Below are positions 13,979 through 21,996 of a stretch of DNA of 35,586 nucleotides, piece after piece. The DNA comes from Candidatus Aquicultor sp. (GTDB lineage: Bacteria; Actinomycetota; Aquicultoria; Aquicultorales; Aquicultoraceae): NCBI GenBank assembly GCA_030682615.1, contig JAUXNY010000128.1, positions 1 through 35,586 on the forward strand, in the 5' to 3' direction. The notes under the pieces are model-generated. The model did no database searches and was not told the origin of the DNA. It was given only the letters and a program-made list of their open reading frames with translations. The number at the start of each line of letters is the position of its first letter. Position 1 is the stretch's first letter. Position numbers and translations under genes: made by a program.

Positions 13979-16761
13979 ACCACCAACACCTCATTCAACT
14001 CTTCCAGCAGCTCATCCATCCGAGCGCCGAACAGTTGATACATCTTGCCCAGGCCGCCTTGTCCATCGAAGGGCGCCATTTCCAGGTCGTCGTGGTCGAT
14101 GTGGAATGAGTTGGCGATGTGGTCGCGGATCATGCGTAGCCAGTTCATTTGTTCTTCGTTGAATTTCTCGCTGCCGCCGGAGTGGTGTTTCATCACCCAG
14201 TTCTGGAAGTTGCGGCGCACAGTGTCGTCGAAGGTGGAGAGCTTGTCGTCCATGCCGCAAACGCGGCGGATAAGTGCGACCAGCGCGGTCAATTCGCTGA
14301 TGGGCTGCGCTCCTTTGTAGTCGTCCAACTGGCGATAGGCTTGCCACACGCGCAGTGGGGCTAGCTTGGGTTTGTCCGCTTTAAGCTTGTCCATCACTTC
14401 TCGTATCATCTCGAAGCTGAGTTCGCGCCGCCGATACGGCTGGCTGAAGAAAATGGTGAGCGCTTCGATGTTATCCTGATTGCTTCTCAGGTAATCGGCA
14501 AATTCGTCGGACAGGGCTTGCGCGTTGTTGGCCGCGTCCTTGTCCCACTCGGCGCGCAGCACGCTGTCGATATTGTCATGGTCGATGGTTTGTTCCTTGT
14601 CGCGGCGGATGGTGTCGATGAGTTCGACGAGTCCGCCATTTAGAAGACGAGCAGCGTCGCCGACCAATTGCTCTTGCGCCAACTCGCGGTTTGCGTCGCC
14701 GGGGTCGTTCTCTATGGGTTGTCCCGCCAATTCTAAGGCTTTAGCTTCGATGTTGTCGGCATCGATTGCGTCGAACAGCTTGCCGATAATCGCGGTGAGT
14801 TCCACGCCTCCGGCAGCCTCGCTTATTCGCCGCTGTTCATCTGTATTGAGTTGCTTGTTGAGCCGCGCCAAGCGTCCGGCAAGTGAGCTGACGGTGTCTC
14901 CATCGCTCGCGCCCATCATCACACTCATCGCCAAATCCTTAAGCGGTATGCCGGGTTTGGTGATGAGCGGTTGGCTGGCGGTTTTCAGCGATTTAGTAAC
15001 GCCGATGGCATCGATAATCACATAGTGGGTCTTAGCGCTCACGGCGGACGGTGTGACTTTCTGCAAATCGTCCATATCGAGCGTGCGCGTGCCGCGGCCT
15101 TTCATCTGTTCGAAGTAGTTGCGACTCTTTACGTCGCGCATGAACAGCAGGCATTCCAGCGGTTTTACATCGGTGCCGGTGGCAATCATATCCACAGTGA
15201 CGGCGATGCGCGGATAATATTCGTTGCGAAACTGCTGCAAAACGGACTTGGGGTCTTCCTCGGTCTTGTAGGTGAGTTTTTTGCAGAACGCATTGCCTTC
15301 GCCAAACTCCTCGCGCACGGTCTGGATGATGTCGTCGGCGTGGCTGTCGGTCTTGGCAAAGATTAGGGTTTTCGGGACTTCTCTGCGACCAGGGAAAATC
15401 TCCGGCAACTTATCGCGAAAGGTGCGAATTACGGTGCGAATCTGGTCGGGATTGACGATATTTTGGTCGAGCTGCCGGGCGGAGTAGACTTCGTCTTCGT
15501 CCTGGAGTTCCCAGCGTTTTTTGCGGGTGAGCTTCTCACGGCGCTCGACCTGCTGGTGCGCTTTTATATGCGCGCCTTGCGTGGTAATCTCGGTTTCGAT
15601 TAGATAGATTTCGTTACCCACATTGACGCCATCGGCCACTGCTTTTTCGTGACTATAATCGCTGACCACGTTCTTTTTGAAAAAACCGTAGGTACGATTG
15701 TCCGGTGTGGCAGTGAGACCAATAAGGCTGGCATCGAAATAATCTATAACCTGTTGCCACAGGTTGTAGATGGAGCGGTGGCATTCGTCGATGAATATGA
15801 AATCGAAAAATTCCGGCGGGACCTTTTCGCTATAGACTACAGGCTTCGGTTCTTTGGCTTGTGTTAGTTCGGCTGGATTTATCTCCTCGGCGGCCTCATC
15901 GAGTTCTCTGTCTTTAAGAATGGAGTAGAGCCGCTGGATGGTGCTGATGCAAACCTGGCTGTCTTTAGCGACGAACGAGGACTTAAGCCGCTGCACGTTA
16001 TATAGCTCGGTGAACTTGCGGTTATCGTCGATGGGCACATAGGACATCATTTCCTGCTCGGCTTGTTCGCCCAGGTTTCTGGTATCCACCAAAAACAGGA
16101 TGCGCTTGGCCTGAGCGTGTTTGAGCAGGCGATAAATTGAAGTAATCGCGGTGTAAGTTTTGCCCGCGCCGGTCGCCATTTGAATCAAGGCGCGTGGGCG
16201 ATCTGCCTTGAAAGAGGCTTCCAGATTGTTGATGGCAATTTCCTGACAATCGCGCAGGCGCAAATCCTTTGCGGGGAGATGATTCGGGTTGAGTATTGGA
16301 ATATGCTGCAAACATTCGCGCAGGCTGTCGCCTTGCGCGAGCCATTCCTTAAGTGTTTCAGGCCGGTGAAAACTGAAGACTTCGCGCGAACGCGGTTTGG
16401 GATCGCGGGCATCGGTGAAGCGGGTAAGGATGCCGGTGCTCTCGTAGAGGAACGGCAACGGCTCTTTGTTGTTAACCCACTTCAGCTGGGCACCGGCATA
16501 GCCTTCGGTTTGTGTTTCATGAACGGTAAGTCGCTGCCCCTCTTCTTCACGCTTGGCCTCGATCACACCCACCGCTTTTTTATCCACGAACAGCACATAG
16601 TCCGCCGGGCCGACATCGGTCTGGTATTCACGCACAGCCTGACCCAAGCCGACATTGAGGTCAATCTTCGTGTTGTGCTGAACCGCCCACCCTGCCTGCC
16701 TTAACAGCGCATCGATATTGTCTCGGGCTTTCTGTTCGGGGTTTTGGTTGTGTGTTGTCAA
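13975..16761 (-). CDS. hsdR: Type I restriction enzyme, R (motor/nuclease) subunit
   Basis: Large restriction subunit. The start is taken as TTG 16761 (MTTHNQNPEQKARDNID), preceded by AAGGA, though the frame is open to a GTG at 16794. The N-terminal HSDR_N nuclease shows the D...EAK signature (ADYVLFVDKKAVGVIEAK). The SF2 helicase has ATGAGKT near residue 200 and DECH near 327, and the C-terminal domain is of the EcoEI type. It translocates DNA using ATP and cleaves when two complexes collide. It is the first gene of the hsdR-hsdS-rhuM/fic-hsdM operon. No disabling mutation is visible. Confidence 0.96.
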   Translation of the reverse strand: MTTHNQNPEQKARDNIDALLRQAGWAVQHNTKIDLNVGLGQAVREYQTDVGPADYVLFVDKKAVGVIEAKREEEGQRLTVHETQTEGYAGAQLKWVNNKEPLPFLYESTGILTRFTDARDPKPRSREVFSFHRPETLKEWLAQGDSLRECLQHIPILNPNHLPAKDLRLRDCQEIAINNLEASFKADRPRALIQMATGAGKTYTAITSIYRLLKHAQAKRILFLVDTRNLGEQAEQEMMSYVPIDDNRKFTELYNVQRLKSSFVAKDSQVCISTIQRLYSILKDRELDEAAEEINPAELTQAKEPKPVVYSEKVPPEFFDFIFIDECHRSIYNLWQQVIDYFDASLIGLTATPDNRTYGFFKKNVVSDYSHEKAVADGVNVGNEIYLIETEITTQGAHIKAHQQVERREKLTRKKRWELQDEDEVYSARQLDQNIVNPDQIRTVIRTFRDKLPEIFPGRREVPKTLIFAKTDSHADDIIQTVREEFGEGNAFCKKLTYKTEEDPKSVLQQFRNEYYPRIAVTVDMIATGTDVKPLECLLFMRDVKSRNYFEQMKGRGTRTLDMDDLQKVTPSAVSAKTHYVIIDAIGVTKSLKTASQPLITKPGIPLKDLAMSVMMGASDGDTVSSLAGRLARLNKQLNTDEQRRISEAAGGVELTAIIGKLFDAIDADNIEAKALELAGQPIENDPGDANRELAQEQLVGDAARLLNGGLVELIDTIRRDKEQTIDHDNIDSVLRAEWDKDAANNAQALSDEFADYLRSNQDNIEALTIFFSQPYRRRELSFEMIREVMDKLKADKPKLAPLRVWQAYRQLDDYKGAQPISELTALVALIRRVCGMDDKLSTFDDTVRRNFQNWVMKHHSGGSEKFNEEQMNWLRMIRDHIANSFHIDHDDLEMAPFDGQGGLGKMYQLFGARMDELLEELNEVLVV

Positions 16762-17022
16762 AACGCTCAAATCCTTGTAGGTATTTAGTAACACGACACA
16801 TTGTTATCAGCTACATGCTTCTCTTAAGATTCTACCGAGCGCTTACAATAAATACAAGAAAGCTGGGTTTGGTGGGTCGGCAACGTCATTTACGAAAGGC
16901 TGGCTTATAGACGCGTGGGCTTAAGCAGAAGAAATTTGAGACAAAGCAACAAGCTTGCGTGAAAGTCTTAGAATTGGAAACCTTTACAGGCCCGAAACAG
17001 GATGCAAATCTTTGAGCAGTAT

Positions 17023-17253
17023 TTACTTTAAGAGTTCTCTCAATTTTTCGACGGTCAAATCCGCGTCTCTTAGGATATTAACCAGGACTTTTGGATGAAG
17101 AGTTTTCCCGGAATGATACGGCACAGTTACCCTGTTGCCTTCGCCATTCTTATATATTTTGTGGCTTCCGCTTTGTCGTGAAAAGAAAAAACCGGCTCGC
17201 TCTAACGCTTTGATTATGTCTGCAGCAGTTAGTCTGGGTGTTTTTTCACTCAT
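17023..17253 (-). CDS. hicA: HicA-type toxin (second pair)
   Basis: 76-residue HicA toxin, an mRNA interferase. FFFSRQSGSHKIYKN holds the catalytic His, followed by RVTVPYHSGKTLHPKVLVNI, the classic family C-terminal half. It overlaps the antitoxin gene by 4 bases (antitoxin first). It lies between the hsd operon and the DUF1003 gene inside the tRNA-Val-flanked segment, where it would penalise loss of the island. It is closer to the textbook HicA sequence than the cassette copy at 7678-7893. Confidence 0.93.
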   Translation of the reverse strand: MSEKTPRLTAADIIKALERAGFFFSRQSGSHKIYKNGEGNRVTVPYHSGKTLHPKVLVNILRDADLTVEKLRELLK

Positions 17254-17474
17254 ACAGCTATTTCCAGCATAGTAAGACTGACAGATTCAGCCTGCGGAAT
17301 ATCTTCACCACTTTCGATCCTGTCTTCCACATGCAAGCGAATAGCGTCTTTAATGTTTTCTAAGGCGTCCTCATGAGTATCACCCTGCGAATAGCAGCCT
17401 TGAAGTTCAGGACAAAACGCAAAATAACCATCACTGTCTTTTTCAATTACCACCGAGAACTTAAACGTACTCAT
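17250..17474 (-). CDS. hicB: HicB-type antitoxin (second pair)
   Basis: 74-residue HicB-family antitoxin with the partial RNase H-like fold: FSVVIEKDSDGYFAFCPELQ is followed by GCYSQGDTHEDALENIKDAI. It has no C-terminal DNA-binding domain. An AGGAGG ribosome-binding site precedes the ATG. It should bind the HicA that follows and block its active site. An AT-rich stretch upstream (17485-17515) is the likely promoter region. Confidence 0.93.
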   Translation of the reverse strand: MSTFKFSVVIEKDSDGYFAFCPELQGCYSQGDTHEDALENIKDAIRLHVEDRIESGEDIPQAESVSLTMLEIAV

Positions 17475-17662
17475 CTTCTGGCCTCCTATTTGTTTAAATT
17501 ATAACAGATTAAATGAAAGGGTGGGAGCGGTGTGAGAAAATGGCGCAAACTCTAATGCTCTACCGAGATTTTATGATTAAGCACAAGCCTTAGGTTTTCA
17601 CCGTTGACTTGTCCTAGCGGACTGAGGCGGATGCGCTTGTTCGGCACTGCCGTGACAGCAGC

Positions 17663-18058
17663 CTACTTCCCGGCAATCGACGACTCGATTCGCGCCAGAA
17701 CTTCCTCGATTCTGTTGAGCTGCGCTTGGACATCCTCGATCTCACTCTCCGCTTTCACGTTCGTGTCGTAGTCGGCCTGGGCCTGATAGCGGTCGCGTTC
17801 GGCTTGGCGGTTCTGGCTCATCATGAGAATGGGCCCGGCATACGCGGCTTGCACCGAGAACATGAGATTCAGCAGGATGAAGGGGTATGGGTCCCATCGA
17901 CTAGCCCACGCAATGACGTTCAAAACGACCCAAAGTACGACGAGTACAGACTGGCCGACGATAAACGGCCACGAGCCCAGGACACGTGCGGTCCTATCCG
18001 CCACGCGCTGGCCGACGGTACGGTCCTCGAGATGTTTTACATGCCATGTGCGCTTCAT
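17663..18058 (-). CDS. DUF1003 family membrane protein
   Basis: 131 residues from the ATG at 18058, which has GAGGGG 9 bases upstream; the frame is open further, to ATG 18118. The conserved core is GQRVADRTARVLGSW. Two membrane helices follow (about 32-55 and 60-85), joined by the DPYPFILLNLMFS motif, then SQNRQAERDR and a C-terminal coiled coil (about 100-128). The family is widespread, sits in the inner membrane and has no settled function. It lies next to the tRNA-Val terminator, at the tRNA end of the island. The match is clear. Confidence 0.9.
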   Translation of the reverse strand: MKRTWHVKHLEDRTVGQRVADRTARVLGSWPFIVGQSVLVVLWVVLNVIAWASRWDPYPFILLNLMFSVQAAYAGPILMMSQNRQAERDRYQAQADYDTNVKAESEIEDVQAQLNRIEEVLARIESSIAGK

Positions 18059-18145
18059 ACGGGATGACCCCTCTGGCAATCGTGTCGGTTCTGCCGAACA
18101 TAGTGTGTGATGCTCCATATAATACTTCAAAACCCACCCACAATA

Positions 18146-18192
18146 AAAGCCAACAACAAAAGCCTAGAACCACTACCAACGTGATTCTAGGC
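18146..18192 (-). terminator. Rho-independent terminator after the tRNA cluster
   Basis: On the minus strand GCCTAGAATCAC pairs with GTGGTTCTAGGC (18162-18192, with single bulges), followed by T-rich sequence (CTTTTGTTGTTGGCTTTT). It lies just past the tRNA-Val 3' end. Confidence 0.8.
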
Positions 18193-18201
18193 CTCTTACT
18201 T

Positions 18202-18274
<73 letters not shown>

Positions 18275-18289
18275 CGATATGGGTCTTCT

Positions 18290-18364
18290 TGGAGGCGACG
18301 ACCGGAGTCGAACCGGTGTAGATGGTTTTGCAGACCATTGCCTAAGCCACTCGGCCACGTCGCC
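18290..18364 (-). tRNA. tRNA-Cys (GCA)
   Basis: Acceptor GGCGACG pairs with CGTCGCC, anticodon GCA is in TCTGCAAAA context, the discriminator is U as expected for tRNA-Cys, and CCA is encoded (18290-18292). It is the middle tRNA of the cluster. Confidence 0.95.
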
Positions 18365-18414
18365 ATGACAAGTTATGGGAGAGAACACTATCGGTCGTTC
18401 CCTCCCACCTGTTG

Positions 18415-18487
<73 letters not shown>

Positions 18488-18499
18488 ACCGCGAAAAGA

Positions 18500-18528
18500 A
18501 TTTTACCACGTCTTAAATAATTCTGCAA
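18500..18528 (-). promoter_or_regulatory. Promoter of the tRNA Gly-Cys-Val cluster
   Basis: TTGCAG (18523-18528) and TAAAAT (18500-18505) on the minus strand are 17 bases apart, a near-consensus housekeeping promoter just upstream of tRNA-Gly. Confidence 0.7.
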
Positions 18529-18616
18529 ATATGTTTCAGCATGTTGCGTCACTAGTAAGGGTAGTTGTCGTGCCTGGCGGGAAAGCTTGCGCTTGTTCCT
18601 CTGCACGCACACTGGA

Positions 18617-18645
18617 AAGGTCTTACTATCGCCTAGCAAGACCTT
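18617..18645 (-). terminator. Hairpin terminator after the CsoR-family gene
   Basis: AAGGTCTT and AAGACCTT form a perfect stem on the minus strand, extended by CTA/TAG after a bulge. It is the likely end of the two-gene redox operon, though the T run is short. Confidence 0.6.
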
Positions 18646-18659
18646 GACTAAAAGCTATA

Positions 18660-18944
18660 TTACTGGAGATGTCTTACGTACTGCTCAAACAAAGCGAGCG
18701 CCGCTTCGACACTCTCCTCGGGCCCTTTTTCGGCGGAGCTTTCTTTTGCGATACAATCACGGATGACGCTCGCCAAGATAATCTCGCCAACGCGCTGAAA
18801 AGCGCCTTTTGCGGCCGCAAACTGGGTCAGGACGCTCTCACAATCCTCGCCCATCTCAACCAACCGCTGGAGACCCCTTAGCTGGCCCTCAAGCCTCTTA
18901 AGCCTTGTGACTATCCGCTTGCACTCTTCCTCGCGATCGTACAT
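18660..18944 (-). CDS. CsoR-family sensor, CstR-like (persulfide type)
   Basis: 94-residue all-helical repressor of the CsoR/RcnR family (RLKRLEGQLRGLQRLVE). Copper-sensing CsoR uses Cys-His-Cys. Here the two Cys are kept at 35 and 64 with the right spacing, but the His position (60) is Val. That pattern matches CstR-type regulators, which sense persulfides or related sulfur species rather than copper. It lies 20 bases after the selenocysteine thioredoxin gene, in the same operon. A matching operator (ATACCC...GGGTAT) sits in the trxA promoter at 20306-20322, so control of thioredoxin is likely. The sensing chemistry is inferred from the residues. Confidence 0.88.
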   Translation of the reverse strand: MYDREEECKRIVTRLKRLEGQLRGLQRLVEMGEDCESVLTQFAAAKGAFQRVGEIILASVIRDCIAKESSAEKGPEESVEAALALFEQYVRHLQ

Positions 18945-18964
18945 ACAATACCCCCGTGTCCCTG

Positions 18965-19393
18965 CTATTTAAGAGTTTTCTCGACATTCTCAACTATGAG
19001 TTCTTTCGGCTGCGACCCGATTAACGTATTGACCGTAACTCCGTCTTTGTTTACAAATATCAATGTCGGTATCGACCGGATTCCAAACTGGTCGGCGACT
19101 TTTACATGCTCCGGATTGTCCAAGTCATAGGTTTCGAACGTTATTTTACCTGCATATTCTTTCTTTACCTGCTCCACGAGCGGCTTTATCTCCCTACAGG
19201 CGGGTCAGTAGTCCGCCGAGAAGAACAGGACTTTTGGTGTGGCGCTTACTACCGGCTTAGCGTTATCACCCTGGTTCGCCTTACCACTCGTTCCCTGGGT
19301 TTGGCTCTGCTGACATCCGATTACGGATAGCGATAAAACTCCGATGAGTATTGCGATTACTAAAACTTTAATTGTGCTATTTCTATCAAACAA
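18965..19393 (-). CDS. Thioredoxin-like lipoprotein, probable selenoprotein (UGA = Sec)
   Basis: One continuous 143-codon frame interrupted only by TGA at 19205-19207. The TGA falls exactly at the first active-site Cys: FFSADY-U-PACREIKPL, giving a UxxC redox motif. The downstream part keeps the thioredoxin fold, including the cis-Pro in IRSIPTLIFV. The start is TTG 19393 with GGGAGGAG 6 bases upstream. The signal peptide ends in a lipobox (SVIGC), so it is a membrane-anchored lipoprotein facing outward. A small hairpin (GCTC-GTG-GAGC, 19171-19181) lies 23 bases after the TGA and could be the bacterial SECIS. Gene callers would split or truncate it. A nonsense mutation is the alternative. Confidence 0.75.
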
Positions 19394-19439
19394 CGTATTC
19401 TCCTCCCAACCGTGACGGAAAGTTTGTTATTTGTATCGA

Positions 19440-19466
19440 GTGGTATAGACCCGTATAGTATACCAC
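19440..19466 (-). promoter_or_regulatory. Inverted repeat upstream of the selenoprotein gene
   Basis: GTGGTATA (19440-19447) and TATACCAC (19459-19466) are perfect arms with an 11-base spacer. The centre is 60 bases upstream of the TTG start and contains -10-like TATACT. It is a probable operator overlapping the promoter. Confidence 0.5.
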
Positions 19467-19531
19467 GATACTGTGATAAATATAATGCTAGAAGCGCGTA
19501 TTAGTTTATATGAGGTCCTTGTTTTAACGAT

Positions 19532-19557
19532 TTAAGCCCTCGCAAGCGAGGGCTTAA
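19532..19557 (-). terminator. Hairpin between the FmdB gene and the selenoprotein operon
   Basis: TTAAGCCCTCGC and GCGAGGGCTTAA form a perfect 12-base stem with a 2-base loop. It is the likely terminator of the FmdB transcript, although the T run is weak. Confidence 0.65.
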
Positions 19558-19656
19558 GTATTGCCTTCAACCGCGATATGGTTTTATCTTTCTCATGCCA
19601 ATCGCCGTTTTAAATTTTTAAATTACCAGTCAAGCCGCCGGCTCGCTAGGTTATCC

Positions 19657-19875
19657 TCAGCGAAAACCGCCGGTACCGCAACCGCCGCCGGAGTGCCCCG
19701 CGGCACTGCCGCTCTTGCTTCTAGACGCGGTATAGCCGAAAAAGTCCCGGTATGCTTGGCGTACGTTTGTGCTGCCGCAGCTCGGGCAGACTCTATCTGA
19801 ATCACGCAGCATTCTCATTAAGAATATCTCATAGTCGCTGGCGCAATCGTTGCAGGCAAATTGATAAGTTGGCAT
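19657..19875 (-). CDS. FmdB-type zinc ribbon protein
   Basis: 72-residue protein with the FmdB signature: MPTYQFACNDCASDYEIF, then VCPSCGSTNVRQ. Four Cys (8, 11, 30, 33) form one zinc ribbon. The tail is Gly/Ser-rich and flexible. GGAGGGAC precedes the ATG. Family members are small putative regulators with no settled target. It lies 91 bases downstream of trxA, so it may be co-transcribed with thioredoxin. Confidence 0.93.
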   Translation of the reverse strand: MPTYQFACNDCASDYEIFLMRMLRDSDRVCPSCGSTNVRQAYRDFFGYTASRSKSGSAAGHSGGGCGTGGFR

Positions 19876-19966
19876 AGTCCCTCCATTTCAACCGGCGCTC
19901 AACCGGTGAAGTCTTCATAAATACTAGACAAACATTATATCGTTGAGTAAGTCCTGTAAGTGTTGC

Positions 19967-20278
19967 TTATAGCCCAAACTGGCGCACGATTTCTTCTTTC
20001 GACACTGCTCCGACGATTTGGCCCGCGGCCTGGCCCTCTTTAAAGAGCATCAGCGTCGGAATACTCATAACGCCGAACTTGCCGGCCCATTCGCGCTCTT
20101 CGTCGACGTTTAGCTTAAGGATCTTCACCTTGCCGTCATACTCTTTCGCAAGCTCTTCCAGCCTCGGACCGATAATCTTACACGGCCCGCACCAAGGAGC
20201 CCAAAAATCGACTATCACAGGGACATCTGATTTCAACACTTCCGCGTCAAACTGCGCATCGGTTATATTACTAGGCAT
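19967..20278 (-). CDS. trxA: Thioredoxin
   Basis: 103-residue cytoplasmic thioredoxin with the active site WCGPCK (Cys 30 and 33) and cis-Pro in MSIPTLMLF. It reduces protein disulfides. The full length matches the family. AAGGAG precedes the ATG by 9 bases. The promoter upstream has consensus -35 and near-consensus -10 boxes, with a CsoR-type operator in the spacer. Expression is therefore probably controlled by the CstR-like sensor at 18660-18944. Confidence 0.97.
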   Translation of the reverse strand: MPSNITDAQFDAEVLKSDVPVIVDFWAPWCGPCKIIGPRLEELAKEYDGKVKILKLNVDEEREWAGKFGVMSIPTLMLFKEGQAAGQIVGAVSKEEIVRQFGL

Positions 20279-20301
20279 TCTACACCACTCCTTTTCTATC
20301 T

Positions 20302-20330
20302 TTTATACCCTAGGGGGGTATTAATGTCAA
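20302..20330 (-). promoter_or_regulatory. trxA promoter with CsoR/CstR-type operator
   Basis: On the minus strand TTGACA (20325-20330) and TATAAA (20302-20307) are 17 bases apart. The spacer carries ATACCCCCCTAGGGTAT (20306-20322), a near-palindrome of the A/T-C/G-G/C-T/A type bound by CsoR-family repressors. Confidence 0.75.
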
Positions 20331-20541
20331 TACCAAATTCTAATAATTTCAAAAAACGAGCCTGTGGGCTTAAGTAATCCCTTCCTGGCTGGTATTGCGA
20401 ACGGCTTCCTGTGACCGCTACACGACGACAGCCGCGCGATGCGCCAATAATCCGCTTCCAACATGGTATTTCATACCCACTATGGCATTAATCGTATCAT
20501 TGACGACTTTATCTCGACTTATCGTACTGTGCGGGGGAAGC
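20331..20541. other. Intergenic stretch, no gene seen
   Basis: Between the trxA promoter and the terminator of the cytochrome gene. No open frame has a start signal, and I see no RNA gene. Confidence 0.4.
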
Positions 20542-20542
20542 A

Positions 20543-20569
20543 GAAAGACCGGTCTATGCCCGGCCTTTC
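20543..20569 (-). terminator. Terminator of the cytochrome c lipoprotein gene
   Basis: GAAAGGCCGG pairs with CCGGTCTTTC on the minus strand, with one mismatch and a 7-base loop. It is 48 bases after the stop codon. Confidence 0.6.
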
Positions 20570-20616
20570 AGGTTCAATCTATACGTCGCTAAATATTTTC
20601 AAACTAGACTTTCCGT

Positions 20617-21033
20617 CTACTTGAGTTCGGTCTTAACATAATTCGCGATTAACTTAATCTGCTCTTCAGTCAGCTCGCCGCCCTTAAATTTAGGCATCGA
20701 GCCCTTTCCTTCGTTGATCACTTTCTCTACTTCCTCGACAGAACGAGCGGTCCCCCGGATAGCCGGCCCAATCACGCCGTTGCCGTCATGCCCATGGCAA
20801 GCGCCACAGCTATTGACAAACAGCTGCTCAGGGTCCTTGACCTCTTCGGGCTCCAGCTCCACCGCTTCACCTTCAGCTTCTGCCTCCCCCGCGCTTTCCG
20901 TAACAGCGCCTTCTTTTTTCTCCGTGCTGCTCCCGCCCGAACATCCCGCGAGCATGAAACCGGCCAATGAAATCAATAGCAGGAAAACTAAAATGCCTGT
21001 CGATTTTTGAAACTTCACCTTGTCTAGCCTCAA
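20617..21033 (-). CDS. Cytochrome c lipoprotein
   Basis: Small monoheme cytochrome c anchored as a lipoprotein. The start is taken as TTG 21033 because GGGAGG lies 8 bases upstream; ATG 21048 is an alternative. A hydrophobic signal ends in the lipobox MLAGC. A Glu/Ala-rich linker (about 36-65) leads to the heme domain, with CGACH near residue 76 and the distal Met in KGSMPKF near 113. It acts as an electron carrier on the outer face of the membrane. It stands alone, with its own terminator, so its partner complex is not evident. Confidence 0.92.
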   Translation of the reverse strand: MRLDKVKFQKSTGILVFLLLISLAGFMLAGCSGGSSTEKKEGAVTESAGEAEAEGEAVELEPEEVKDPEQLFVNSCGACHGHDGNGVIGPAIRGTARSVEEVEKVINEGKGSMPKFKGGELTEEQIKLIANYVKTELK

Positions 21034-21138
21034 AAGATTCCCTCCCATCCTAAACGACCATGTCTTTCTATATAAGTTACCGTATTGTGGCCGCCGTTTC
21101 CAGTGTTTGATGATAATTTATCAATTGTTTTTCCATTC

Positions 21139-21993
21139 TCATTCGCTGCCACTGAAAATATTGTCCGGCATTAGCGAGACCAGCTTGCTTCGCGCGTCCT
21201 TCAACGTAAGCGGCAGCTTATCAAAGGGCAATTGGTCTTTATGTTTGAGTTCTTCTATGAGATGGGTGATATAAGGGAGGCGCAAGTCGACCTCTTCCAT
21301 CACCTGCGTGCTCGAAAAAACGGTGTCCGGCGTGCCTTCGATAGTAATCCGGCCTTCTTTCAAGACAAAGATGCGGTCGACGAAGAGCGGGATGAGGTCG
21401 ACCATGTGCGTGGCCATCACGATAGTCACACCGGCTTCTTTGTTGAGTCGCCCCAGTATATGAAGGAGATTCGCCTCACTCTTGGGGTCGAGGCCGGCAG
21501 TGGGCTCATCTAGCAATAGGATTCGGGGCCGCATCGCCAGCACACCGGCGATACAGACTCGTTTCTGCTGGCCAAAACTTAAATGGTGGATTGGTTTTCG
21601 CCGGTGGGCGAGCATGTCGACCATCTCAAGCGCGGTCTCAACCCTTTCCTCTACTTCGGCATCGGTTAGCCCTAGATTTCGAGGGCCGAAGGAGACATCC
21701 TCTTCGACGGTCGAGGCAAAGAGCTGGTCGTTCGGGTTCTGGAAGACTAGCCCTATCGCGCGCGCCAGGTCGATCCGTTTGAGCTTCGAGAGCGGCTTGT
21801 TGTCGATGAGAATCGACCCCGGGCGCGCCTTAAACAGGCCGACGACCGCTTTGAGCAGCGTCGTCTTGCCCCCGCCGTTCGACGCCAGAAGCCCGATGAA
21901 CTCCCGCTCATCTATGGAGAGATTTATACCGTCTAGTGCGCGAGTCCCATCTTCATATACGTATACTAGGTCCCTGACTTCCAGGTATGACAA
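21139..21993 (-). CDS. cbiO: Cobalt ECF transporter ATPase
   Basis: 284-residue ABC ATPase of the energy-coupling factor type. The Walker A is the slightly unusual SNGGGKTT, the Q-loop is VFQNPNDQLF, the signature is LSFGQQKR, Walker B is RILLLDEPTAGLDP, and the switch His is in MATHMVD. VFQNPDDQ-type Q-loops are typical of CbiO and EcfA. It powers the CbiMNQ membrane part. Three bases separate it from cbiQ, the gene before it. The C-terminal 50 residues extend beyond the minimal fold. Control is by the cobalamin riboswitch at the head of the operon. Confidence 0.95.
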   Translation of the reverse strand: MSYLEVRDLVYVYEDGTRALDGINLSIDEREFIGLLASNGGGKTTLLKAVVGLFKARPGSILIDNKPLSKLKRIDLARAIGLVFQNPNDQLFASTVEEDVSFGPRNLGLTDAEVEERVETALEMVDMLAHRRKPIHHLSFGQQKRVCIAGVLAMRPRILLLDEPTAGLDPKSEANLLHILGRLNKEAGVTIVMATHMVDLIPLFVDRIFVLKEGRITIEGTPDTVFSSTQVMEEVDLRLPYITHLIEELKHKDQLPFDKLPLTLKDARSKLVSLMPDNIFSGSE

Positions 21994-21996
21994 CCG

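Noticed and set aside
17570-17662. Possible further attC after the DUF1003 gene
   Set aside because: GCCGAAC follows the stop on the minus strand, but I find no matching 3' box and only a weak inner stem.
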